Source: Gammaproteobacteria bacterium
GTDB taxonomy: Bacteria; Pseudomonadota; Gammaproteobacteria; Eutrophobiales; Eutrophobiaceae
DNA: 32,493 nucleotides
Assembly (NCBI GenBank): GCA_016844485.1
Contig: JAENIZ010000008.1
Coordinates: 1 to 32,493, forward strand
Direction of reading: 5' to 3'
The notes below the pieces were generated by a model, which was not told the origin of the DNA, searched no databases, and saw only the letters and a program-made list of their open reading frames with translations. This document shows, piece after piece, positions 18,125-26,305 of this stretch. How positions within the stretch are numbered: the first letter of the stretch is position 1; every line of letters starts with the position of its first letter. The translations under genes were made by a program, and so were the position numbers.

Positions 18125-19249
18125 TTAACTTATTCGTGCATACAGTCCACCCGGGAAAGATGAAACCATGCCGCGAATCTCTAATATTAAAAGCATGGAG
18201 GAAACTGTATCAGCCGTCAATCCGGTACGTTCTATTAATTTATCTACAGAGACATGTTCATAAGCAATATTATCCAGCAGTAATTTGTACTCTTCGTCAA
18301 GCGAATTAATATTATACTCTGGGATTTTGCATTCATTTGGCAACCCGGCAATTGCATGCATCAGAACACCCGATTCCTCAAGTATATCCTGTACTGTTTC
18401 CACCAGTTTTGCACCTTGTTTAATGAGCGCGTGACAACCACGTGCAAGAGGATTATGTATTGACCCCGGGATTGCAAAGACTTCCCTCCCCTGCTCCATG
18501 GCATAGCGGGCGGTTATCAATGATCCACTGCGTTGGGCCGCCTCTACTACCAGGATTCCTGCTGTCAGGCCGCTGATGATCCGGTTCCGTCGCGGGAAAT
18601 TTTCAGCGAGCGGAGGTGTACCTGGAGGAAACTCGGACACCAGAGCACCATTGTCAATGATACGTTCAGCCAAGGCCTTATGTCGTGCCGGATAGATTAT
18701 ATCCAAACCATTCCCAAGAATTGCGATTGTCCTTCCCTTTGCATCCAGTGCACCAAGATGACTGCAATAATCAATTCCTAACGCCATACCACTGGTAATA
18801 GTAATGCCCAGTTGCGCCAATTGTTCGGCAAACGCCCGCGCTATTTGTTTTCCTCCCGGGCTCGGATTACGGCTACCGACTATACCCAATTGCACTGACT
18901 GTAATACTTCAGGATCACCAACTATAAACAGAACAATCGGGGCGTCTGGAATTTCTTTGAGTAGCGGTGGATAGGTCTTGTCAAAATAAGTAACCAGGTG
19001 ATGCCGGGGTTGGTTTAACCACTTGATGTCTGCTTCTATTGCTTCCAAATCAGGTTGTTTAAGATATTTCAGCGTCTGTGCTTTAAGCCCATGTTGCTTC
19101 AAGACACTAGTGCCTGCGGATAATATCTGTGCGGGAGATTTAAAGATATCCAGTAAAGCTCTTTGCTGGAGTGGGCCCAGCGCCGGGGCACGGTACAACG
19201 TTAACCAGCTAGCGTGTGTATCGCCCTTAATGACATCTCCCTGGCTCAT
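18125..19249 (-). CDS. dprA: DNA processing protein DprA/Smf
   Basis: DprA binds incoming single-stranded DNA and loads RecA during transformation; it is conserved beyond naturally competent species. The 374 residues equal the E. coli Smf length. Seen: an N-terminal helical region, the extended Rossmann fold (GIVGSRNPSPGGKQIARAFA, ITSGMALGIDYCSHLGAL, AILGNGLDIIYPARH, SEFPPGTPP, FPRRNRIISGL, VVEAAQRSGSLITAR) and a C-terminal winged-helix domain (about 315-374, HVSVDKLIERTGLTADTVSSML). The start MSQGDVIKGD is the only ATG ahead of the conserved region. The LysM gene lies upstream. The 169-nt gap between them (19250-19418) shows only a weak TGACA/TGTCA hairpin. Confidence 0.96.
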   Translation of the reverse strand: MSQGDVIKGDTHASWLTLYRAPALGPLQQRALLDIFKSPAQILSAGTSVLKQHGLKAQTLKYLKQPDLEAIEADIKWLNQPRHHLVTYFDKTYPPLLKEIPDAPIVLFIVGDPEVLQSVQLGIVGSRNPSPGGKQIARAFAEQLAQLGITITSGMALGIDYCSHLGALDAKGRTIAILGNGLDIIYPARHKALAERIIDNGALVSEFPPGTPPLAENFPRRNRIISGLTAGILVVEAAQRSGSLITARYAMEQGREVFAIPGSIHNPLARGCHALIKQGAKLVETVQDILEESGVLMHAIAGLPNECKIPEYNINSLDEEYKLLLDNIAYEHVSVDKLIERTGLTADTVSSMLLILEIRGMVSSFPGGLYARIS

Positions 19250-19418
19250 GAATTAATTGTTATTGTTTCATCAAGACAGAAGAAAATCATGTAAGAATTA
19301 GGACACAGATTATATAAAATAAAAATAGTATCCTAAAGTTTGCCGCAGCAACAAATGAGGTCTGCCGGAAATAGCCTCTGTAAATAATACCTGACATCCC
19401 TGTCACTGAGATAATTAA

Positions 19419-20630
19419 CTATAAATTCCGAACACTATCGTACATGTGGATAGGGCTGACCGCCTCCATCACCAGGGCATAACTGACTTTATCAAAGGTA
19501 CGGAATACCATCAAAACGCCGGAATATTCTTCAGGCAGCCGAACCTCTTCGGGTTTTGAATTTGGCCTGCCCAGATACCCTGCCAAATCTGTTCTGTCAA
19601 AGGCTCGTTTTGTATCCCTGATATCATTGGTAACATTGCTAAGCGCTTTATCAACAGCACTTGTATCTTCACGTTCAAATATAATACGTCTTTCATCTTC
19701 TTCCTTTGCTTTGATCTTTGTGGCAACTTCATCCTTCACGATATTGCCGCTCTTGTAGACTCCCACCACATTACCTACTTCCATGCCATCAGTCGTACCG
19801 AGATCCAGTACCACCACCTGATACTGACCTATCTCGGTTACACCATCAATAACAGAAATAACATTGCCATCCACATCGTGGTTCGGGACAGTCGGTATAA
19901 AATTAGCACTGATATCCGCATCGGATTCCTCTGCCAATCTGTCTCCCGCCAAAATCTCGCGGTTTGAGCGTGCAACCAATGCCGAGGCGGGGTCGCCGGT
20001 TTTCACTATAACCGCATCTCCTACATACAGGGCTTCATAGCCTAAAATATTGTCCTTATCCTTGCGTGGATTAATATAGGGCTTGCCACGGCGATAGACT
20101 GCATAACTTGTTGTTGTAGCATCTTCGGGGAGACCACGGACATAGATCCTGTTACCGGATCCTGCCACCAGGTGTTCATCATAACTGGACACTATATAAG
20201 GCCATGTCTCCATTTCTTTTTCAGAAACAACCAGAGGACGCGTCAAAAATTGTTTTATTGCATCAATGGGAATAGTAGGAATTGCTTCTTCTTTCTCATA
20301 GGAACGGACTGCGGGTGAAAGTTTCACATTACGTCCCGATACCATCTGTCCACCCCTGCTCAGGGTCAATATCGGTTTACCATCCTGATATTGGAGAGCA
20401 ACAATATCACCAGGATAAATAAGATTGGGATCTTTAATCTGGGGATTGGCACGCCAGACCTCCGGCCAAAGCCAGGGTTGTTGCAGAAATTTACCGGAGA
20501 TATCCCACAAGGTATCCCCTTTCTGCACAACGTATTTGTCCGGATGATCCGGATTAACAGCCACAGTATCGGCCATGGCCACTGTCGAAACCCAAAAAAC
20601 TAATGCAATCAGCGAGAATTTATTAAGCAT
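19419..20630 (-). CDS. Exported LysM domain protein
   Basis: This is a secreted or periplasmic peptidoglycan-binding protein. Residues 1-20 form a signal peptide (MLNKFSLIALVFWVSTVAMA, likely cut before DTVAV). A LysM domain follows at about residues 32-80 (KYVVQKGDTLWDISGKFL... NPNLIYPGDIVAL-like). The remaining 320 residues hold no domain I can name, although this architecture is conserved next to dprA/def in Pseudomonas and relatives. A middle stretch (about 285-315) is Lys/Glu-rich. No enzymatic motif is seen. It is divergent from def, with 150 nt between the starts. AAGG lies about 9 nt before the ATG. Confidence 0.92.
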   Translation of the reverse strand: MLNKFSLIALVFWVSTVAMADTVAVNPDHPDKYVVQKGDTLWDISGKFLQQPWLWPEVWRANPQIKDPNLIYPGDIVALQYQDGKPILTLSRGGQMVSGRNVKLSPAVRSYEKEEAIPTIPIDAIKQFLTRPLVVSEKEMETWPYIVSSYDEHLVAGSGNRIYVRGLPEDATTTSYAVYRRGKPYINPRKDKDNILGYEALYVGDAVIVKTGDPASALVARSNREILAGDRLAEESDADISANFIPTVPNHDVDGNVISVIDGVTEIGQYQVVVLDLGTTDGMEVGNVVGVYKSGNIVKDEVATKIKAKEEDERRIIFEREDTSAVDKALSNVTNDIRDTKRAFDRTDLAGYLGRPNSKPEEVRLPEEYSGVLMVFRTFDKVSYALVMEAVSPIHMYDSVRNL

Positions 20631-20780
20631 GTCTATTACCTTACATACATTCCTTAATGTAGATTAGTAAAAAGTCTAGCAAAATATTGGCTGGAGTACC
20701 ATTATCTTGTTTATTTATGCCAAAAATTCCATTTTTCTGTATACTATCAGTAAGTTATTACCATTTTCGAGTATTATTAC
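20631..20780. promoter_or_regulatory. Divergent promoter region between the LysM gene and def
   Basis: The spacer separates two divergent genes and is AT-rich. On the plus strand TATACT (20740-20745) preceded by TG is a reasonable -10 for def, but no good -35 stands 16-18 nt upstream. On the minus strand no convincing pair was found. Promoters must lie here or close by because the genes diverge. Confidence 0.4.
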
Positions 20781-21293
20781 ATGGCAAAATTAGAGGTTTT
20801 ACACTTCCCTGACACGCGCCTGCGGAAGCAGGCATCTCCTGTTGAGATTATAGATACAGAGATCAGAATCCTCGCAGCGGACATGCTTGAGACCATGTAT
20901 GCCGAGGGTGGTATAGGGTTGGCCGCAACTCAGGTCAATGTCCAGAAACAGGTGGTTGTTATCGACCTTTCGGAACAACATGATAATCCTATGTGCTTGA
21001 TAAATCCGGAAATTATCAAGAGTGTAGGGACTGAGCAGATGCAGGAAGGTTGCCTGTCCGTACCGGGCTATTTCGACCTGGTGGAACGCGCTGAAAAGGT
21101 TACCCTGCACTATCTCAATCTCGATGGGGAAAGTATTGAAGTCGATGCCGATGGTCTGCTGGCGGTCTGTGTACAGCACGAAATCGACCACCTGAATGGC
21201 AAATTATTTATTGATTATCTGTCTCCATTGAAACGCCAGCGCTTGCGTAAAAAACTCGAAAAACAGGAAAAATTAGAAATCCCGGCCCTGTGA
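20781..21293 (+). CDS. def: Peptide deformylase
   Basis: Def removes the formyl group from nascent N-terminal Met using a metal ion, usually Fe(II). The 170 residues carry all three motifs: GIGLAATQ (44-51), EGCLS with the metal-ligand Cys91, and HEIDH (133-137) with the two His ligands and catalytic Glu. Length and start (MAKLEVLHFPDTRLR) match E. coli. Its stop overlaps the GTG of fmt by 4 nt (GTGA), so the two formyl-Met genes are translationally coupled. It is the first gene of a probable six-gene operon. Confidence 0.98.
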   Translation: MAKLEVLHFPDTRLRKQASPVEIIDTEIRILAADMLETMYAEGGIGLAATQVNVQKQVVVIDLSEQHDNPMCLINPEIIKSVGTEQMQEGCLSVPGYFDLVERAEKVTLHYLNLDGESIEVDADGLLAVCVQHEIDHLNGKLFIDYLSPLKRQRLRKKLEKQEKLEIPAL

Positions 21294-22240
21294 TCAAACC
21301 GAACCTGCGCCTGGCATTTGCAGGCACCCCTGAGCTTGCGGCCACCGCCCTTGAAGCCCTTATTAAGCGCTCCCCACATATCGTCACTACAGTTTATACA
21401 CAACCGGATCGCCATGCCGGACGGGGTCAAAAACTCGCATTAAGCGCGGTCAAGCAGCTCGCCTTGAAGCACGGTCTGAGCATCCTTCAGCCCCCATCTC
21501 CGGCAGAAATTGACCCTGATACCCAATTGGCACGGGTAGATGTGCTGGTTGTGGTCGCATACGGGGTACTGCTGCCCGAAAAACTCCTGAATCGCCCCCG
21601 TTATGGCTGTATCAATATCCACACCTCGTTGTTGCCACGCTGGCGCGGAGCAGCACCTATCCAGCGTGCAATACAGGCGGGGGATTCCGAGACCGGAATA
21701 ACAATCATGCAAATCGATACGGGGCTGGATACGGGCCCGATACTGGCCCAGGTAAAATGCCCGATTGCCGCGGAAGACACTTCCGGGAGTTTGCATGATA
21801 AGCTCGCTGCACTTGGCGCCACATGTCTGCTTGAGACACTGGATAACATAGCAGCAAACAATATAAATCCTGTTCCCCAGGACAACTCCATGGCAACCTA
21901 CGCCAGGAAAATTACCAAGGCCGAAGCCAGGGTAGACTGGTCATTGCCGGCGATTGAACTTGAGCGCACGGTCAGGGCATTTAACCCATCACCAGTCGCC
22001 TATACCGAACTGAATGGTTTAAAGTTGCGTATCTGGCAGGCCCGAATTATCGATCAATCGGCACATGATTCCCCCGGTGCTGTAATCGCCTGCCATCGAT
22101 CAGGGATTGATGTCGCGACCGGTAAGGGAATATTACGCCTGTTGAAAGTACAACCGCCCGGCAAGCGCATATTGAGCATTGCTGAATTTCTGAACGGCAG
22201 GCCGGATTTCGTCACTTGTGTGACTGGAAATTCAAAATAA
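21290..22240 (+). CDS. fmt: Methionyl-tRNA formyltransferase
   Basis: Fmt formylates Met-tRNA(fMet) with 10-formyl-tetrahydrofolate. The GTG start at 21290 is supported by the 4-nt overlap with def and by alignment of LRLAFAGTPELAA. The 316 residues include the catalytic Asn109/His111 in CINIHTSLLPRWRGAAPIQRAI and Asp147 in GLDTGPIL, equivalent to N106, H108 and D144 of E. coli. The C-terminal tRNA-binding domain (ARVDWSLPAIELERTVRAFNPSP) is complete. It is followed 33 nt later by rsmB. Confidence 0.98.
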   Translation: MIKPNLRLAFAGTPELAATALEALIKRSPHIVTTVYTQPDRHAGRGQKLALSAVKQLALKHGLSILQPPSPAEIDPDTQLARVDVLVVVAYGVLLPEKLLNRPRYGCINIHTSLLPRWRGAAPIQRAIQAGDSETGITIMQIDTGLDTGPILAQVKCPIAAEDTSGSLHDKLAALGATCLLETLDNIAANNINPVPQDNSMATYARKITKAEARVDWSLPAIELERTVRAFNPSPVAYTELNGLKLRIWQARIIDQSAHDSPGAVIACHRSGIDVATGKGILRLLKVQPPGKRILSIAEFLNGRPDFVTCVTGNSK

Positions 22241-22273
22241 GTTACACCACCGACTCTGGCCAGATTTATCGAT

Positions 22274-23572
22274 ATGCAGGCACGTGCAATTGCAACGCTG
22301 GTCATTACCGAGGTTCTCACACGAGGCCAAACACTATCCTCTCTTCTGCCATCCTTTCTCGGCCGTTTGACTAACCCCAGGGATCAGGCCTTTGCACAGG
22401 AGCTTTCCTATGGGGTGCTGCGTTGGTATTACCGTTTGGATTTTATTTTGCAGTCTCTGCTAAGCAAGGACCTGAAACCCAAGGACACCGATATCAAGGC
22501 ACTGATTCTCGTCGGTTTATATCAATTGGGTTATTTACGCACACCTCCGCATGCGGCGGTATCTGCCACAGTGGATGCCTGCGATGAATTGCATAAACCC
22601 TGGGCCAAGAAGCTGGTGAATGCAATACTTCGCAACTACCAAAGAGAAAGTAATCATTTACTGTCACTTGCTGATCATGATAACGCCGCAAAATATGCAC
22701 ATCCCCGCTGGCTGCTCGATTCCTTGCAGCAGTATTACCCGGATCAATGGCAAGTTATCAGTGATGCAAATAACCACTATCCACCTATGTATCTCCGGGT
22801 CAATGGCAGAAAGACATCCCGCCCGGATTATCTGGCCAAACTCGCGGCAGCCCATATCGAGGCCCTGGAAACGCCCTTCAGCCCGGCGGGAGTCAGGCTT
22901 GCAGAGGCCATGGATGTCAGTGATCTGCCTGAATTCCAGAATGGATATGTGTCGGTCCAGGATCTTGCTGCACAACTTGCCGCCCCACTGCTCGACTTGA
23001 AACCCGGTCAACGCGTACTGGATGCATGCGCAGCACCCGGTGGCAAGCTGACCCATATCCTGGAACTTGAACCTGGACTAACCGAAACTGTTGCAATAGA
23101 AAATGATGCAATTCGGTTTGAAAAATTGCGCCAGACCCTTGCCCGGGTACAACTCGAGTCAACCCTTATCCAGGCTGATGCAAGGTCCACCGATCAATGG
23201 TGGGACGGTATTTCTTTTGATCGCATCCTGCTGGATGCGCCGTGCAGCGCGACGGGTGTCATTCGCCGCCATCCTGATATCAAAGTCTTGCGTCAACCTG
23301 CAGACATTTTGGATGTAACACAAATACAGTCTGAATTGTTATCAGCGCTCTGGCCGTTGCTTAAACATGGAGGTAAGCTGTTATACGTAACCTGCTCGAT
23401 ATTAAACTCTGAAAACGATGATCAAATCAGAACATTTACGGCGAAACATCCGCATGCAGGTTCAATAATGATCAATGCTGAATGGGGTTTTACCACAGCA
23501 TACGGTATTCAGACCCTGCCCGGACAATTTGATATGGACGGATTTTATTATGCATGCCTTGAAAAAATCTAA
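22274..23572 (+). CDS. rsmB: 16S rRNA m5C967 methyltransferase RsmB
   Basis: RsmB methylates C967 of 16S rRNA. Its N-terminal NusB-like RNA-binding domain (about 1-140, with QELSYGVLRWYYRLD) is followed by a SAM-binding Rossmann methyltransferase domain. The latter shows LDACAAPGGKLTHILEL, the DAPCSATG motif with Cys324, and VTCSILNSEND with the nucleophile Cys374 (E. coli C325 and C375). The 432 residues are full length. The end overlaps the next gene by 23 nt. Confidence 0.98.
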   Translation: MQARAIATLVITEVLTRGQTLSSLLPSFLGRLTNPRDQAFAQELSYGVLRWYYRLDFILQSLLSKDLKPKDTDIKALILVGLYQLGYLRTPPHAAVSATVDACDELHKPWAKKLVNAILRNYQRESNHLLSLADHDNAAKYAHPRWLLDSLQQYYPDQWQVISDANNHYPPMYLRVNGRKTSRPDYLAKLAAAHIEALETPFSPAGVRLAEAMDVSDLPEFQNGYVSVQDLAAQLAAPLLDLKPGQRVLDACAAPGGKLTHILELEPGLTETVAIENDAIRFEKLRQTLARVQLESTLIQADARSTDQWWDGISFDRILLDAPCSATGVIRRHPDIKVLRQPADILDVTQIQSELLSALWPLLKHGGKLLYVTCSILNSENDDQIRTFTAKHPHAGSIMINAEWGFTTAYGIQTLPGQFDMDGFYYACLEKI

Positions 23573-24143
23573 TCAGATCCGGACATACCGCTTCTGTTCC
23601 ATATTATTCGCATTTCTATCACTATGGCCACTTACTGTGTTTTCGGAAGATGTAAAAGGAATTGAAATTGACTACATCAATGGTGTGATGAATGGAGACG
23701 TCTATACTATCGATGCCCGCATCTTATATGACTTTGGTACAGAGGCCCGCAAGGCATTGGATCACGGGATTGCATTGCAAATTGATATTGAATTTCGTGT
23801 AATAAAGCGTCGGCAATGGCTCTGGGATAAAACAATCACCTCTAAAGTATTAAGCTACCGGCTGGAACATCACCCTCTCAGCGGACATTATCTTGTGACT
23901 AATCTAATCGATGGCAGTCGCCGGCAGTTTCAACGCCTTGAAAGCGCCTTAAATTATCTGGGGACAATAAAAAATTATTCTTTGGTATCACGTGGATTTC
24001 TTTTGCCAAACAATGTATACATCGCCCGCATCCGAGCACTCCTTAATATTCAGGAATTACCTGCGCCTTTGCGGCCGCTGGCCTACGTATCGTCCAAATG
24101 GCGTCTTGCCAGCCCATGGCATGAATGGATAATCCAATTATGA
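23550..24143 (+). CDS. DUF4390 exported protein
   Basis: This is a conserved hypothetical protein of the DUF4390 family, commonly found between rsmB and ntrY in beta- and gammaproteobacteria. I chose the ATG at 23550 (197 residues), which puts a positively charged N-terminus and hydrophobic stretch (YRFCSILFAFLSLWPLTVFS, residues 13-32) at the start as a signal peptide. An ATG at 23475 would add 25 residues and overlap rsmB by 98 nt. The mature part has the family features DYINGVMNGDVYTIDARILYDFG, RRRQW-like KRRQWLWDKT and a C-terminal WRLASPWHEW. Function is unknown; the operon suggests an envelope role tied to the NtrY sensor. Confidence 0.88.
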   Translation: MHALKKSNQIRTYRFCSILFAFLSLWPLTVFSEDVKGIEIDYINGVMNGDVYTIDARILYDFGTEARKALDHGIALQIDIEFRVIKRRQWLWDKTITSKVLSYRLEHHPLSGHYLVTNLIDGSRRQFQRLESALNYLGTIKNYSLVSRGFLLPNNVYIARIRALLNIQELPAPLRPLAYVSSKWRLASPWHEWIIQL

Positions 24144-26305
24144 GACGCGGTGGGAAATTAATTTTATTTGCCGGGTTTGTCCTGTTTATCTTCATGCTGG
24201 TATCACTCTTAATGATGAGTAACGGCCTGCAAGACTCAAGTCATTTTGGTCGCGTGTACCTTGGGTTACTGGTATTTAATACCCTGGGCCTTTTAACACT
24301 GATCGTTCTTATCACACTTAACCTGAAAGGTCTCATACGGCAACTTCGGGATCGTGTTCCTGGCGCGCGTATGACAGTTCGCATGGTCACTATGTTTACC
24401 GTGCTCTCGGTAACTCCGGTATTGATTGTGTATTACTTTTCCCTGGATTTCCTGCTCAGAGGAATTGATAACTGGTTTGATCTTCGCGTAGAACAAGCAC
24501 TGAATGATTCACTTGAACTCAGCCGGCTGTCGCTTGATAAGCGCATGCGGGAATTGCTTGATACTACAAAACAGATAGCGGATGAATTGTCTGACATTAC
24601 CGATGCGGCAGTGCCTTTCGAGATTGATGGGCTGAGGGTTCGCAGTGGAGCAAAAGAACTGACACTACTCACTCTGCAAAGTGGAATAATATCTTCCAGC
24701 GTAGATGATCCTTCCCATCTGGTCCCGGACAGGCCGAATGAGATAATCCTCCTGCGAGTACGACAGGGAGGCAGTTATACCGGTCTGGATACGATTCAAG
24801 ATTCCGGTCTGCATATCCGGATAGTCGTCAATGTGCCGAAGATCGGAATAGCCAGTGAAACCAGAATTTTACAGGCCTTATATCCGGTTGAGGAACGGAT
24901 CAATAATCTGGCTGCAGGCGTGCAATCATCATATATAAAATACAAAGAACTCTCCTATCTGCGCGAACAACTCAAGATTAGTTTTGTCATGATCCTGACC
25001 CTGGTACTGCTGTTCAGCATATTCAGTGCGGTCTGGGCCGCTTTTTATTCAGCCAGACGCCTGGCCGAACCTGTGCGTGATCTGGCTATGGGGACAATAG
25101 CAGTCGCAGATGGTAATTACGAAACTCAATTGCCTGTGCCGAGTAACGATGAACTGGGTTTTTTGGTGGCTTCCTTTAATGACATGACCCGCAGGATCAG
25201 CCAGGCGCGGGATGAGACAAGCCGTAGCCAGTTTGAAGCTGAAACACAACGCTCATATCTTGAAGCCGTGCTGGGAAAATTGTCTTCCGGAGTACTGGTA
25301 CTGGATCAGGATTATCGCTTGCGAACCGCCAATGTCAGTGCGGAACAAATTTTCGGAATACCTCTTACAAATCTGGCCGGGCAAACTATTAAAAATATTG
25401 CTTCAAATTATCCACATTTCAATCAATTCAAAGAAACCATCGAGTCCCATTTGAGCGCGGCACAAAAAGACTGGCGTGAGCAAGTCACAATTACGGAAAG
25501 CGGCCTACGTAAAACCCTTATGTGCAGCTGGACCACATTACCTGGTACTCATAATATGCTGCATGGTTACATTATTGTGATCGATGATATTACCGCATTG
25601 ATACAGGGGCAGCGCAATGCAGCGTGGAGCGAAATGGCAAGGCGTCTCGCACATGAGATCAAAAACCCTCTTACACCCATTCAGTTGGCGACTGAAAGAT
25701 TGCGGCATAAATATCTACGGGGTATGCAACAGGATGATACAGAAACGTTCGATCGTCTGACCAATACCATCGCCCAACAAGTGGAAACCATGAAAGATAT
25801 GGTAAATACCTTTTCTGAATTTGCGCGTTCGCCTGAAATCAACCCCCAGCCGGTCAATATAAATAAATTGATTACTGAAGTACTTGATTTATTTGCCAAC
25901 CTCAATCGCTACGCACAGATTGAAACACATCTGGCCACAAACATTCCCACAATAACAGCGGACATAGGCCGGCTCCGCCAATGCACTGAATTTAAACTTG
26001 AAATCAGCACCCAATGCATCAAGACAGGCAATCAGGAATTCGCGGAAATCAGGATCAAAGACTCGGGCACGGGTATTACTGAGGATATAATGGACCAGAT
26101 GTTTGATCCCTATGTCACGACAAAAACAAAGGGTGCAGGTCTCGGGCTCGCCATCGTGAAAAAGATAGTTGAGGAACATAAAGGAATGGTCTGGCTTGAG
26201 AATAATCAGCCAGGCCCGGGGGCATGCGCGATTATACGACTGCCCATAAACCCGGCAGAAGTTCCTGAATACAAAGTCATTGCAGAAAACCAGGCGGCCA
26301 AATGA
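24140..26305 (+). CDS. ntrY: NtrY-like sensor histidine kinase lacking an N-box
   Basis: NtrY kinases phosphorylate NtrX; the pair is linked to nitrogen, redox and envelope control. The ATG at 24140 (721 residues) overlaps the previous gene by 4 nt; an ATG at 24125 adds 5 residues. Layout: three N-terminal membrane segments (about 6-27, 40-63, 82-106), a periplasmic region, a fourth segment (about 278-300), HAMP (304-355), PAS (372-480), HisKA with RRLAHEIKNPLTP (His505) and a HATPase_c domain. In the last, the D-box (KDSGTG, Asp641), MFDPYVTT and G-box (GAGLGL, 665-670) are present. ADIGRLRQ (ending Gln614) is joined directly to CTEFKLEIST, and the N-box helix with the Mg-ATP Asn is absent. 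The gap is in frame, so it is either a real deletion or an assembly loss. Confidence 0.92.
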   Translation: MRRGGKLILFAGFVLFIFMLVSLLMMSNGLQDSSHFGRVYLGLLVFNTLGLLTLIVLITLNLKGLIRQLRDRVPGARMTVRMVTMFTVLSVTPVLIVYYFSLDFLLRGIDNWFDLRVEQALNDSLELSRLSLDKRMRELLDTTKQIADELSDITDAAVPFEIDGLRVRSGAKELTLLTLQSGIISSSVDDPSHLVPDRPNEIILLRVRQGGSYTGLDTIQDSGLHIRIVVNVPKIGIASETRILQALYPVEERINNLAAGVQSSYIKYKELSYLREQLKISFVMILTLVLLFSIFSAVWAAFYSARRLAEPVRDLAMGTIAVADGNYETQLPVPSNDELGFLVASFNDMTRRISQARDETSRSQFEAETQRSYLEAVLGKLSSGVLVLDQDYRLRTANVSAEQIFGIPLTNLAGQTIKNIASNYPHFNQFKETIESHLSAAQKDWREQVTITESGLRKTLMCSWTTLPGTHNMLHGYIIVIDDITALIQGQRNAAWSEMARRLAHEIKNPLTPIQLATERLRHKYLRGMQQDDTETFDRLTNTIAQQVETMKDMVNTFSEFARSPEINPQPVNINKLITEVLDLFANLNRYAQIETHLATNIPTITADIGRLRQCTEFKLEISTQCIKTGNQEFAEIRIKDSGTGITEDIMDQMFDPYVTTKTKGAGLGLAIVKKIVEEHKGMVWLENNQPGPGACAIIRLPINPAEVPEYKVIAENQAAK

